A program made the position numbers and the translations under genes. The notes beneath the pieces were generated by a model. The model was given only the letters and a program-made list of their open reading frames with translations. It ran no database searches and was not told where the DNA came from. From the NCBI RefSeq assembly GCF_022829445.1, contig NZ_JAKSXY010000092.1, positions 95,190 through 159,189 of the forward strand: 64,000 nucleotides of DNA, given 5' to 3'. This document shows, in pieces, positions 7,847 to 16,408 of the stretch. Numbering within the stretch: position 1 is the stretch's first letter; each line of letters begins with the position of its first letter. The stretch is from Methylobacterium sp. J-068 (lineage in GTDB: Bacteria > Pseudomonadota > Alphaproteobacteria > Rhizobiales > Beijerinckiaceae).

Positions 7847-10507
7847 TCAAACGCGTGATGGCTTCTCCGCCGCCACCGTTTCCGCGGCGTCCGTCTGCCG
7901 GTTGTCGAGCTTGCGAAGCTCGGTGGCGATGTCCTGCAGGCTGGTGTCGCCCTTGCGCAGGACCCGGTCAGCTTCGGACAGGCGGTCGCGCTCCGCCGCG
8001 GTGATGTCCCGGGCGCTCAGCACCACCACGGGGACCTCGGTGCAGCCTGGCAGCTCCCGGAGCCGGTCGAGGAACGAGAACCCGTCCATCACGGGCATGG
8101 TCAGGTCGAGCAGCACCAGGCGCGGCACGCCGTGCCGGACCTGGTCGACCGCCTCGCAGCCGTTCCCGGCCTCGCGGACGCTCCAGCCGTTGCGCTCCAG
8201 CATCGTCCGGAGCCGATGACGGATGTCGGCATCGTCGTCGACCACGAGCACGTCGCCGTCGGCCGCCCGGAACTGGTCGAGGATCGTCCGGAGCCGCGTC
8301 CAGTCCACGGGCTTGGGCACCGCCTCCACCGCCCCGAGCGAGGCGCTCAGCGCCGCGTCGGCGGCGAAGCTGACCATGACCACCGGGATGCCGGCGGTCT
8401 CCGGGTCGGCCTTCAGGGCGGCCAGCACCGACCAGCCATCCATCTCGGGCATCATCACGTCGAGCAGAATGGCCCGGGGCTTGAGCGACCTGGCGAGGTC
8501 GAGACCTGTTCGTCCGTCGCCGGCCGTGCGGACGGCGAAGCGCTGGCGTTCTAGGAACCGGGTCATCAGCTCGCGCTGGTTGGCCTCGTCGTCGATGACC
8601 AGCACGAGGTCGCCCACCGTCACCTGGTTCTCGGGTGCCGCCGGTGCCGCCTCGACGGCCTGCTCGGGCGCCACCGCCGGGACGCGCAGCGTGAAGCTGG
8701 TACCCTGACCCTCGACGCTCTCGACCGTGATGTCGCCGCCGAGCAAGTGGGCGAAGGCGCGGCTCAGCGCCAGTCCGAGGCCGGTTCCGCCGTAGTTGCG
8801 CGTGGTGCTCTCGTCGGCTTGGGTGAAGCGTTCGAACAGGCGCCCGACCTGCTCCGCGTTCATGCCTATGCCGGTGTCCCGCACCGTGAACCGGAGCCAG
8901 TCGCCGACGACGTCGACCTCGCGAGCCGCCTCCAGGGTGATCGTCCCGCCCTCGGTGAACTTTGCCGCGTTCGACAGCAGGTTGAACACGCATTGGCGCA
9001 GCTTGGTCGCGTCCGTGCGCGCCCGACCGACGTCCCCGGCGACGTCCAACGCGAGGACGTTGCCCTTCTTGGCGACCAGCGCCTCCACGGTGCCGGCGGC
9101 GTCCGTGACAAAGGCGGCGACGTCGATGTCCTCGGGGTAGAGCTCCATCTTCTCGGCCTCGACCTTGGACAGGTCGAGCACGTCGTTGATCAGCCCGAGC
9201 AGGTGCTGCGCGTTCGACTTGATCTTGCCGAGGTCCTTCAGCAGGCTGTCCTGGCCGAGCTCCTCGGCCTCCTCCTCCAGCATCTCCGAATAGCCGATCA
9301 CCGCGGACAGCGGCGTGCGCAGCTCGTGGCTCATATTGGCGAGGAAGCGGCTCTTGGCCCGGCTGTGCTCCTCGGCGGCGTCCCTCGCCTCCTTCAGGGC
9401 GACCTCGGACGCGTGGCGCTCGGTGATGTCCTCGTGCACCCCAACCCATTCCCGGATCGTACCGTCGGCGTCGCGCACCGGCACCGCGCGGGCCACGTAC
9501 CGCCGCCATTCGCCGTGGGCGGTGCGCACGCGATGCTCGACCGTGTACGGGGTCCCGGCGCGTAGGGCGTCGCCCCAGGTGGCCACCGTCGCACGAAGGT
9601 CCTCCGGATGGATCGCCTTCGCCCAGCCGCCGCCCATGTACTGTTCCGGTACGTGCCCGGTGATGCCGGCCCACCCCGCCTGCTCCTCGACGAAATGTCC
9701 GGCGGCGTCGGTGGTCCACATCACGCCGTTGACGGCCCGGACGGCGGATCGAAAGCGCTCCTCGCTGACGTGCAGGCGCCGCTGCACCCGGCGCTGGTCG
9801 AGCGAGGAGGCCATCATCGCCAGGAACAGGATCAGGAAGGTCACGCCGGCAACCGCCAGGGCGACGTCCCGCTGACCGGTCGCCAGTGTGGTCGCGTGCG
9901 CGGCGTGGGCGCCGGCCTCCTGCGCCGTGAACGTCGCCGCGGCCATGCCGGTGTAGTGCATCCCGGCGACCGCGAGGCCCATCACGCAGGCGGCGGCGAG
10001 CTTCTGCCAGGGGCGGTTGCGGCGGAAGGTCAGCCACAGGGCGGCGGTCGCGGCGGTGACCGCGATGGCGACGGAGACGGCCACGACGGCAGGGTCGTAG
10101 GCGAGGTTGCCGGGCACGCGCATGGCCGCCATGCCGGTGTAGTGCATCGCCGCCACACCAAGGCCCATGAGCGGGCCTGCGATCAGCAGGGACCGCGTGC
10201 CGGTGCCCCGGCGCGCCACCCAGGAGAAGGCGGCGGCGGTCACGCCGACGGCGATCAGCAGCGACAGCAGTGTCAGGCCGAGGTCGTAGGCGGCGGGCAG
10301 CCCCATCTCGAAGGCGAGCATGCCGACGAAGTGCATCGACCAGATGCCCCCGCCCATCGCCACCGCCGCGCCCGCACCCCAGGCCCAGCGCGGTCCGACG
10401 TCCGGCCGGCGCACCCGCGCGCCGAGGTCGAGGGCCGCATAGGACGCGAAGACCGCGATGATCAGGGAGAGCGCGACGAGGAGTGGGTTGTATCCGGTGT
10501 GGACCAT
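7847..10507 (-). CDS. MHYT-PAS hybrid histidine kinase with two receivers
   Basis: The 886-residue protein has an N-terminal MHYT membrane sensor: about seven hydrophobic helices in residues 1-250, carrying the repeated M-H-x-x-G-M motifs (SMHFVGM, AMHYTGM, GMHYTGM). MHYT domains are proposed to bind copper and sense redox-active gases. Then come a PAS domain (HPEDL, ending VGVHEDITER), HisKA (ANMSHELRTPLSAVIGYSEML), HATPase (NLLSNAAKFT, DTGIGM, GTGLGLALSR), and two tandem receivers (DVMMPEMDGWS and DLTMPVMDGFSFL). ATG 10507 is chosen because the first hydrophobic helix starts there; longer in-frame extensions are unconserved in character. Convergent with the upstream regulator gene. Confidence 0.9.
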   Translation of the reverse strand: MVHTGYNPLLVALSLIIAVFASYAALDLGARVRRPDVGPRWAWGAGAAVAMGGGIWSMHFVGMLAFEMGLPAAYDLGLTLLSLLIAVGVTAAAFSWVARRGTGTRSLLIAGPLMGLGVAAMHYTGMAAMRVPGNLAYDPAVVAVSVAIAVTAATAALWLTFRRNRPWQKLAAACVMGLAVAGMHYTGMAAATFTAQEAGAHAAHATTLATGQRDVALAVAGVTFLILFLAMMASSLDQRRVQRRLHVSEERFRSAVRAVNGVMWTTDAAGHFVEEQAGWAGITGHVPEQYMGGGWAKAIHPEDLRATVATWGDALRAGTPYTVEHRVRTAHGEWRRYVARAVPVRDADGTIREWVGVHEDITERHASEVALKEARDAAEEHSRAKSRFLANMSHELRTPLSAVIGYSEMLEEEAEELGQDSLLKDLGKIKSNAQHLLGLINDVLDLSKVEAEKMELYPEDIDVAAFVTDAAGTVEALVAKKGNVLALDVAGDVGRARTDATKLRQCVFNLLSNAAKFTEGGTITLEAAREVDVVGDWLRFTVRDTGIGMNAEQVGRLFERFTQADESTTRNYGGTGLGLALSRAFAHLLGGDITVESVEGQGTSFTLRVPAVAPEQAVEAAPAAPENQVTVGDLVLVIDDEANQRELMTRFLERQRFAVRTAGDGRTGLDLARSLKPRAILLDVMMPEMDGWSVLAALKADPETAGIPVVMVSFAADAALSASLGAVEAVPKPVDWTRLRTILDQFRAADGDVLVVDDDADIRHRLRTMLERNGWSVREAGNGCEAVDQVRHGVPRLVLLDLTMPVMDGFSFLDRLRELPGCTEVPVVVLSARDITAAERDRLSEADRVLRKGDTSLQDIATELRKLDNRQTDAAETVAAEKPSRV

Positions 10508-10761
10508 GGGATTTCCGTCGGGTTTCCGTGGGGTCATGCCATGGAAACGCAGCGGTGTCGGGGCAATCGCCCATTCGTGAAGCCGCCCCTCGATCCGGCG
10601 GTCCGGTGAGCGTCGAGGCCTTCGCGTCGTCCCCGACCATGCGGACGTAAATCCGCCGGCATCGTATCCCGTATCCCATGGCGTCCGGGGCGGATGTCCC
10701 GGCATCGGATCAAACGCGCCGGACGTAACCCACCGGCCGCGATTGGCATCAGGGGGATTCC

Positions 10762-11175
10762 ATGAGCATCAAGTCCATTCTCGCCGCGGCGGCCCTCGCC
10801 CTCGCGCTCCCGGCCGTCGTCCAGGCGCAGGGTCTCGTGCGCGGCGCACAGGAGGGTGCCGAGGACGGGCGCGCGGCCGGCGGTCCCATCGGGGCCATCG
10901 TCGGCGGCGCCATCGGCGCGGCGACCGGCACCGTCAACGGCATCCTCGGCGTCGACGACCGTCCGCGCTTCCGCACCTACGTCCGCGGCGAGCGCCGCGC
11001 GTCCTACGCCTACGACGGCGACGTCCGGGTCGGTACGGTCCTGCCATCGGCCGGCGTGAGCTACTACGACGTCCCGGAGGAATACGGCGCCCGCGGGCAC
11101 CGCTACACCGTCGTCAACGGCCGCACCGTCCTGGTCGAGCGTGGCAGCGGCCGCATCGTCGAGGTCATCGACTGA
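10762..11175 (+). CDS. Secreted DUF1236-type envelope protein
   Basis: The 137-residue protein has a Sec signal peptide (SIKSILAAAALALALPAVVQA, cleaved near residue 22) and a Gly/Ala-rich stretch (GGPIGAIVGGAIGAATGTVNGILG) that could sit in or on a membrane. The C-terminal half includes VLPSAGVSYYDVPEEYG and VNGRTVLVERGSGRIVEVI, which match the DUF1236 pattern common in Methylobacterium and Bradyrhizobium. The ribosome site AGGGGG lies 7-8 bases upstream of ATG. Monocistronic, with a strong hairpin after its stop. The molecular role is unknown; periplasmic or outer-membrane associated by inference. Confidence 0.85.
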   Translation: MSIKSILAAAALALALPAVVQAQGLVRGAQEGAEDGRAAGGPIGAIVGGAIGAATGTVNGILGVDDRPRFRTYVRGERRASYAYDGDVRVGTVLPSAGVSYYDVPEEYGARGHRYTVVNGRTVLVERGSGRIVEVID

Positions 11176-11187
11176 GCGACGCGAGGG

Positions 11188-11216
11188 AACGCCACGGGCC
11201 GCGTGCCCGTGGCGTT
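11188..11216. terminator. Hairpin between convergent genes
   Basis: A perfect 11-base inverted repeat, AACGCCACGGG and CCCGTGGCGTT, is separated by 7 bases. It lies just past the DUF1236 stop and just before the stop of the convergent small gene. No long T run follows, so it is terminator-like rather than a textbook intrinsic terminator. It could serve both strands. Confidence 0.6.
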
Positions 11217-11228
11217 ACGAGGCGTGGC

Positions 11229-11420
11229 CTAGAGCAGGAATCGGAGGCAGGCCGCAAGGGCGGCCGTGGAGGCGAGCGGCAGACCCACCACCGCGACCAT
11301 GGCCGCGGCCCGCATGCCCCGCGGCTCGTTGTCGTTGTCCGCGAACCGGGCAAGGGTCAGGTGCCAGCGAGCAATGACGACCTCGGTGTGCATCGCCCCG
11401 GACGCGTTCGTCTCGGTCAT
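11229..11420 (-). CDS. Small single-pass membrane protein, unknown
   Basis: The 63-residue ORF has a hydrophilic N-terminus (MTETNASGAMHTEVVIARW), then DNDNEPRG, and one hydrophobic helix at about 36-60 (RAAAMVAVVGLPLASTAALAACL). A good ribosome site GAGGAGG lies 6 bases before the ATG. No family recognised. Expression is supported by the ribosome site and convergent placement with a shared hairpin. Probably an inner-membrane miniprotein. Confidence 0.6.
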   Translation of the reverse strand: MTETNASGAMHTEVVIARWHLTLARFADNDNEPRGMRAAAMVAVVGLPLASTAALAACLRFLL

Positions 11421-11541
11421 GGGTCGCCTCCTCGAACGGACCCTCCCATAGCACGGGACGGGTCATCGGTCCGCTACAGCGGCCCCTTCGCGGAACGCGT
11501 CCGGACGGCGGGTCCCTCCCTCGCCCCGCGGCATCGAAACA

Positions 11542-12387
11542 TCAGCCTTGAGGCCGAAGCACGAAGTCGTCGGCGACCTCCAGGGTGTGGACGTCGAACC
11601 GGGCGAGCAGCGCCGTGCCGAAGCTCGTCGAGATGGCCACGTCGGTGGCGTCACGACCGCGGGCTATGACGACCCGCCCGATCCGTCTGGCGTCGTGACG
11701 GGCGTCGAAGGTGTACCAGCGCGGGCCGTCGGGGCCGTCGAGGTAGACCTCGAACCACGCCGAGAAGTCCATCGGGTTGGGGTCCACGGGCACGCCGATG
11801 TCGCCGAGGTAGCCCGTGCAGTACCGGGCCGGGATGTTCATGCACCGGCACAGGGTGACGGCGAGGTGGGCGAAGTCCCGGCAGACGCCGATCCGCTGGT
11901 GATACCCGTCGAAGGCCGAGCGCGTCGCGTCGGCGAGTTGATAGTCGAAGCGGATGCGCTCGTGCGCCCAGGTGACGATGGCCTGGACCCGTTCCCACCC
12001 CTCGGGGGCATTGCCGAACAGCGACCAGGCCGTGCCGGCGAGCTTGTCGGTGTCGCAGTAGCGCGATCCGAGCAGGTAGACCAACGCATCGTCCGGGAGG
12101 TCCTGGACCGCGATCTGGCGGGCATCCGGCGCGTAAGCGTCCGGTTCGCCGGTATCGGCGATCAGGAAGTCCGCCGAGACCGTCATCCGCCCGCCCGGGG
12201 AGACGAGGCGAACGCAGGTGTTGCCGAACCCGTCCGAATAGGTCCGCATCGGCACCGGCGGGTCGGCCCGCATCGCGTCCGAGGTCAGCAGGTCGTGGGC
12301 GCGGGAAGGGTGGACGTTCAACTGGTAGATGATCGGCGTCGGACCGAACGTGTCGTAGCCGATGGTGTATCCAGCCCTGATCCTCAT
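11542..12387 (-). CDS. Transglutaminase-like cysteine protease family protein
   Basis: The 281-residue protein has the typical two-part form. The N-terminal beta domain (MRIRAGYTIGYDTFGPTPIIYQLNVHPSR) is followed by a transglutaminase core with catalytic Cys in HQRIGVCRDFAHLAVTLCR, His in WYTFDARHDARR, and an Asp nearby. Proteins of this class are usually encoded near genes for circularly permuted ATP-grasp or alpha-E proteins; none are present here. ATG 12387 is preceded by GAGGTGG, whereas the longer in-frame GTG start adds polar residues of no family character. Cytosolic by appearance. Function as peptidase or amidase inferred. Confidence 0.88.
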   Translation of the reverse strand: MRIRAGYTIGYDTFGPTPIIYQLNVHPSRAHDLLTSDAMRADPPVPMRTYSDGFGNTCVRLVSPGGRMTVSADFLIADTGEPDAYAPDARQIAVQDLPDDALVYLLGSRYCDTDKLAGTAWSLFGNAPEGWERVQAIVTWAHERIRFDYQLADATRSAFDGYHQRIGVCRDFAHLAVTLCRCMNIPARYCTGYLGDIGVPVDPNPMDFSAWFEVYLDGPDGPRWYTFDARHDARRIGRVVIARGRDATDVAISTSFGTALLARFDVHTLEVADDFVLRPQG

Positions 12388-12482
12388 GGTCCACCTCGTG
12401 GTTGGGAGGTTCGCCGCCCCATTCGGTTCGGCGGTGTCCGGCGATGCCTGCATGTGCCGTGCCCCGCCCGGGGGCGACCGGC

Positions 12483-13253
12483 TCAGAGGGTGAGCAGCAA
12501 CGCGGAGTACCCGGCAGCCCCGAGCGCGAAGGCCCAGAACCGGCTCTGGCGCTTGCTCGGCACTTCGTCCTTTAGGACGTTGAGGATCACGCCGCCGCCA
12601 AGGAAGGCCGTCAGGGCGGCGACGGCCGCGTCCGAGACTGCCGTGGCCGCGCCGACGGCGAACCCGGCAAGTACGGCGACGACGAGGACCCAGCGCCCGA
12701 TCCTGCGGTAGGCGGCCTTGTGGTCCTCGTTCAGGCCGTAGTCGGTGACGACGAAGTGCAGCGCCATGGCCACCGTGAAGAAGGCCAGGGAAGCGGGCCC
12801 CGTCGCCTCGCGATGGAGAAGGAGATAACCAACGAGGCCGTTATAGAGGCCGAAGGACCCCATGTGGATCCAGAACACCCCGGCCCCGGTGCCGACGTCG
12901 ACCGAGGCGCCGCGGGCATCGGTGACAGGGATGCCGGCCCTGCGGGAGCGGTCGACCTTGGCGAGCCGGTCGAGCCCGTAGAATGTCATCAGGCCGGTGA
13001 GCGCGATCAGGTAGACGTGGCGCTCCGAGAAGCCGCCGAATGTGTCCCCCGCCATGCGGCCGACGCTGGCCTCGCCACCGGCCAGTTCCGGGAGGAAATG
13101 GACGAACACGTAGGCCACCGCGACCCCGCCCGCGGCGGAGAGCCAGACGCTTCGAGGTGAGCCGTCCAGGAATCGTAGGGTCGGCGTCACGACGTGGACG
13201 ACCCCGAGCAGGATCACCGCAAGGGCCGCCATGGGCACCATCGCGCCAGTCAC
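12483..13253 (-). CDS. Polytopic membrane protein, ZIP-like features
   Basis: The 256-residue protein has about seven or eight hydrophobic helices. The segment VAYVFVHFLPELAGGE resembles the His/Glu metal-binding helix of ZIP transporters, and a second stretch has HFVVTDYGLNEDHKAAYRR. The last helices (LTAFLGGGVILNVLKDEVPS) again resemble ZIP proteins (the xNVLKEELP pattern). No confident family assignment; a divergent ZIP homologue is the best guess. The GTG start overlaps the stop of the upstream MscS gene by four bases (GTGA), so the two are coupled; an ATG 12 bases on is possible. Confidence 0.75.
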   Translation of the reverse strand: MTGAMVPMAALAVILLGVVHVVTPTLRFLDGSPRSVWLSAAGGVAVAYVFVHFLPELAGGEASVGRMAGDTFGGFSERHVYLIALTGLMTFYGLDRLAKVDRSRRAGIPVTDARGASVDVGTGAGVFWIHMGSFGLYNGLVGYLLLHREATGPASLAFFTVAMALHFVVTDYGLNEDHKAAYRRIGRWVLVVAVLAGFAVGAATAVSDAAVAALTAFLGGGVILNVLKDEVPSKRQSRFWAFALGAAGYSALLLTL

Positions 13254-14242
13254 TCGCCGGCCTTCGAGGCGGCCGCGGCATCGGGGCTCCCTACGCGCTG
13301 CCGGCGGACGAGTTCGATGGGGGGCAGGCCGACGATGTCGTAGGTCGCCGAGGCGATACCGATGCCGGCCGCGTCGAACGCCGTGAGGATATCCCGGCTC
13401 ATCGCGTCCTTGGCGCCGCGGATCTGGTGCGTGCCGAGGATAAACCGGACCGTCAGTTCGAGCCAGTTGTCGGTGATGCGGTAGAACACCCGAGGTTCCA
13501 GGTCGACCGGCTCGACCCCGAAGCGTTCCTGCAACTTGGCCTTGGCCTCGACGGTCATGGCGTTCGTGTCCAGCGCGTGCCTCCGGGCGGCCTCCAGCAT
13601 CACCGCCTCGGCCCTGGCCCGGTCCGCCTGGTAGGTCACCGGCACGGCCATCTCCTCCCAGATGAACGGGAAGTCCCGGGTGTAGTTGAACACCGGCTCG
13701 GAGAAGATCTGGGCGTTGCTCACCGTCACGATGCGGCCGGTGAACTGCCGGCTGCGCACCCACATCGCCGGCGAGGCGCCCTGGACCGAGGGTGGCTGGC
13801 CCATCTCCATGATGGTGGTCTGAATGAAGCCGAGGCGCAGCACGTCGCCGCGCACGCCGCCCATCGAGATGCGGTCGCCGACCGTGAAGGTCGCCCCGCG
13901 CAGGATGACGAAGTAGCCGGCCAGCGAGGTGATGACCTGCTGCAGGGCGAAGGCGAGGCCGGCCGACAGCAGCCCGAAGGCGGTCGCCAGGCGCGTCGGA
14001 TCGTTAAACCAGATGGAGAGCAGGCCGAGGACGAGCAGGACCGCCGCGAGCAGGCTGATGCCCTGACGCGTCCAGAACTTGGTCTGGAGCGTGGCGTGGT
14101 CGGTGCGCGTCAAGACAAGCCCGACCAGGGCGCGCAGCCCGAACCCGCCCCCGAGGACGACGGCGATGAACACCAGCGACAGGACGAGCTTACGCCCGTT
14201 CTCGGCGTTGACGCCGACCCAATTGATTCCGAACAGATGCAA
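13250..14242 (-). CDS. MscS-family mechanosensitive ion channel
   Basis: The 330-residue protein has about four N-terminal hydrophobic helices and an MscS core. The pore-lining helix has Gly/Ala packing (ATAFGLLSAGLAFALQQVITSLAGYFVI), followed by the beta domain (GDRISMGGVRGDVLRLGFIQTTIMEM, VTVSNAQIF) and an alpha/beta C-terminus (EPRVFYRITDNWLELTVRF). It would release solutes on hypo-osmotic shock. The reading frame opens with TTG at 14242 and no better start is visible upstream, so the N-terminus is uncertain. It lies in a stress island and is coupled to a downstream membrane gene. Confidence 0.88.
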   Translation of the reverse strand: MHLFGINWVGVNAENGRKLVLSLVFIAVVLGGGFGLRALVGLVLTRTDHATLQTKFWTRQGISLLAAVLLVLGLLSIWFNDPTRLATAFGLLSAGLAFALQQVITSLAGYFVILRGATFTVGDRISMGGVRGDVLRLGFIQTTIMEMGQPPSVQGASPAMWVRSRQFTGRIVTVSNAQIFSEPVFNYTRDFPFIWEEMAVPVTYQADRARAEAVMLEAARRHALDTNAMTVEAKAKLQERFGVEPVDLEPRVFYRITDNWLELTVRFILGTHQIRGAKDAMSRDILTAFDAAGIGIASATYDIVGLPPIELVRRQRVGSPDAAAASKAGE

Positions 14243-14269
14243 GGGGACGCCCCGGGTGGCGGTGTTTGA

Positions 14270-14293
14270 CCCGGCCGCCGTGCGGCGGCCGGG
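14270..14293 (-). terminator. GC-rich hairpin after CsbD gene
   Basis: The perfect 11-base inverted repeat CCCGGCCGCCG / CGGCGGCCGGG has a 2-base loop. It lies between the stop of the CsbD gene and the start of the MscS gene. Very stable, but no U run follows, so it may be an attenuator, a processing signal or a terminator. Confidence 0.5.
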
Positions 14294-14308
14294 CGACGAG
14301 GGACGACG

Positions 14309-14845
14309 TCAGCGGCGGCCGTGGACGAGCAGCGCGAGGCCGTAGCCGACCGCGCCCGCGATCAGCATCGCGACCAGCGGGCTCTCTTCGACCTGGTGGC
14401 GGACGGCCCGGGTACCGTCCCGGGCGTAGTCGCCGGCGTGCTCGTACAGGTCGCGGGCGTAGCCTCCGACGTCGCGTGCGGCATCCTCCGCCCGTCCATG
14501 GAGGTCCTGCGCGCGACCCTCGACCTGGCGCCGCCGGCCCTCGACCCGGTCACGCTCGCCGCCCGTGACGGCACCGACCGCGCTCTGGACCTTGCCGCGG
14601 ATCTCCTTCGCGGTCCCGGCGACCCGGTCGCCGTCGATGCCGCCGCGTTCGACCGCATCCCCCACGGCGTCGGCGGCGTCGCGCACCGCGTCCTTGGCCT
14701 GCCCGTACAGGTTCTCGACGTTGCCCTTGGCCTCGTTGGCCACGCCCCTCGCCTGGGTCTCACGGTCGCCGGTCAGTTCCCCGGCCTTGCCCTGCACCTT
14801 GCCGCCGAGTTCCTTGGCGGCGCCGGTGATGCGGTTCTCGTCCAT
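14309..14845 (-). CDS. CsbD-family stress protein with two CsbD repeats
   Basis: The 178-residue protein opens with the CsbD signature (MDENRITGAAKELGGKVQGK, then GDRETQARGVANEAKG and YGQAKDAVRDAADAV). A second diverged copy occupies about 70-110 (GDRVAGTAKEIRGKVQSAVG). A C-terminal helix (SPLVAMLIAGAVGYGLALLVHGRR) likely anchors it in the membrane. CsbD proteins belong to general stress regulons; the biochemical role is unknown. Start ATG has AGGAGA 7 bases upstream. Paralogues in this window lie at 18428 and 49920. Confidence 0.92.
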   Translation of the reverse strand: MDENRITGAAKELGGKVQGKAGELTGDRETQARGVANEAKGNVENLYGQAKDAVRDAADAVGDAVERGGIDGDRVAGTAKEIRGKVQSAVGAVTGGERDRVEGRRRQVEGRAQDLHGRAEDAARDVGGYARDLYEHAGDYARDGTRAVRHQVEESPLVAMLIAGAVGYGLALLVHGRR

Positions 14846-14905
14846 GTCGTCTCTCCTGTCGTCACGGCGGGGGGTTAGATATAGTGCATCCGATGCCGGC
14901 CGGCC

Positions 14906-16042
14906 TCAGTCGGGCTTCACGGGCGTCGCGGCCGGCGCCGGTGGGGTCGAGAGTTGCTGCCGGGTGTCGGCCAGCTTGGCCTGTGCATCCGCGAGCTCGG
15001 CCCGGGCGGAGCGCAGCTTCTCCTCGACGTCCGCCACCTCCTTGTTCCTGGCGGACATCGTCTCCGTCAGCGTCGCAAGCTGGCCCTGCGCGTCGGCCTG
15101 CCGCTTCTTCAGCGCCTCCAACGCCGCGGCGGCCTCGTCGCGGTCCGAGGTCAGCTTCAGGACCGACTGCTCCGCCTGTCCCCGCTCGGCGGTGACACGG
15201 TCCCGCTCGGCCTGCGCCGTCGCGAGATCCTTCCGGGTGCCGTCCAGGGTCTCCCGTGCCTGCGTGGCTTGCTGGGTCATCTGCTCGTTCCCGGCGACGA
15301 GCTTTTCGCGGTTCGCGGTCAGGCCGGCGACCGCCTGCTCCAGGTCGCCGCGCTGCTTGGTCGCCTGCTCGGTCGCGGTCCGGGCATCCGCGAGTTCCTT
15401 CTGTGCCACGGCCGCCCCCTCACGGGCCTTCTGCTGACGCTCCTCGGCTTTGGCGAGGTCGGCGGTCTTTCCGTTGGCCTCTTGGGCCATGGCGGCGATG
15501 TCGGCGCGCAGCCTGGCTTCCTGCTGCCGGGCGTCCTCGACCCGACGCCCGACGTCGGCGAGTTCCTGGGTTCGGGCGGTGGCAGCCTTCTCCGCGGCGG
15601 TGGTCGCGTCGCGCAGGGGGGCGAGCTTCCGTTCCGCCTCCGTCACCTGGGTCTGGAGGTCGGACAGGCGCTTCGTCTCCGCATCGGACGCCGCCTTCGC
15701 CTCGCCGGCCTTCCGTTCGGCCACCTGTCGCTCCTCGGCAAGGCCGGCCGCCTTCGCCTTGGCCTCCTCGCCGGCCTGGGTCGCTTGCTTCACCTCGGTC
15801 TCGGACGTGGCGATCCTGGCCTGCAGGGCCGCGAGGGTGCCGGCGGTGGACCGCTGCTGGTCGAGGTCCGTCTGCAGGGCCGTCCGCTGGCCCTCCAACT
15901 CGCCGATGCGGTGATCCCTGGCGCCGCGTTGCTTGGCACCGGCGATGGAGGCCACGACCAGCCAGAGCAGCAGCACGGCGGCGATGACCGCCAGGCTGAA
16001 CGGGAGGGGGCGGCGAAGCTCGGAACGATAGTCGACGGCCAT
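14906..16042 (-). CDS. Membrane-anchored long coiled-coil protein
   Basis: The 378-residue protein has one N-terminal transmembrane helix (LPFSLAVIAAVLLLWLVVASIAG, about 13-36) and then about 330 residues of continuous coiled coil rich in Ala, Gln, Glu, Lys and Arg. The tail is Pro/Ala-rich (STPPAPAATPVKPD). It should sit in the inner membrane with the rod in the periplasm or cytoplasm. Good ribosome site AAGGA. No catalytic motif. The family is widespread in Methylobacterium but unnamed. A structural or scaffolding role is a guess. Confidence 0.8.
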   Translation of the reverse strand: MAVDYRSELRRPLPFSLAVIAAVLLLWLVVASIAGAKQRGARDHRIGELEGQRTALQTDLDQQRSTAGTLAALQARIATSETEVKQATQAGEEAKAKAAGLAEERQVAERKAGEAKAASDAETKRLSDLQTQVTEAERKLAPLRDATTAAEKAATARTQELADVGRRVEDARQQEARLRADIAAMAQEANGKTADLAKAEERQQKAREGAAVAQKELADARTATEQATKQRGDLEQAVAGLTANREKLVAGNEQMTQQATQARETLDGTRKDLATAQAERDRVTAERGQAEQSVLKLTSDRDEAAAALEALKKRQADAQGQLATLTETMSARNKEVADVEEKLRSARAELADAQAKLADTRQQLSTPPAPAATPVKPD

Positions 16043-16072
16043 GGCGGTCCTTCGGGTTCGAGGGGTATCAGG

Positions 16073-16384
16073 TCAGATCGAAGCGGTGGCATCGCCCGGG
16101 GTCGATTCGGCACCTGCGGCTCCGGGCTCGGGTCCACGGACGGGCGGGGCCGAGCCCGCATGTCCCGCCTCCACCAAGGAGCCGATCATCGTCAGGAGCG
16201 CGCGGTGCTCGGGCGATCCGTTCCCGGAGGCGAGGAAGGTCGTGAGCTCGATACGCGACGGCAATCCGCCGGACGGACCGTTCGGCTCGTGGAAAACGAA
16301 CACGTCAGCCGCATCGTCGCCATGGCAGAGGAACCACCGGTCGTCGTTGCCACTGGCATGGATCTGCGTTCGCATGGTCGGCAT
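16073..16384 (-). CDS. Small conserved hypothetical protein
   Basis: The 103-residue protein starts MPTMRTQIHASGNDDRWFLCHG, with DVFVFHEPNGPSGG and LASGNGSPEHRALLTMIGSL. I recognise this pattern as a small family common in rhizobia and Methylobacterium, usually near stress or transport genes, with no known function. Soluble, with no signal peptide. GGAGG lies 10 bases upstream of the ATG. The last 30 residues are Pro/Gly/Ala-rich and look like a disordered tail. Confidence 0.75.
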   Translation of the reverse strand: MPTMRTQIHASGNDDRWFLCHGDDAADVFVFHEPNGPSGGLPSRIELTTFLASGNGSPEHRALLTMIGSLVEAGHAGSAPPVRGPEPGAAGAESTPGDATASI

Positions 16385-16408
16385 CGGCGGGTCCCTCCGG
16401 TGGTGGCG

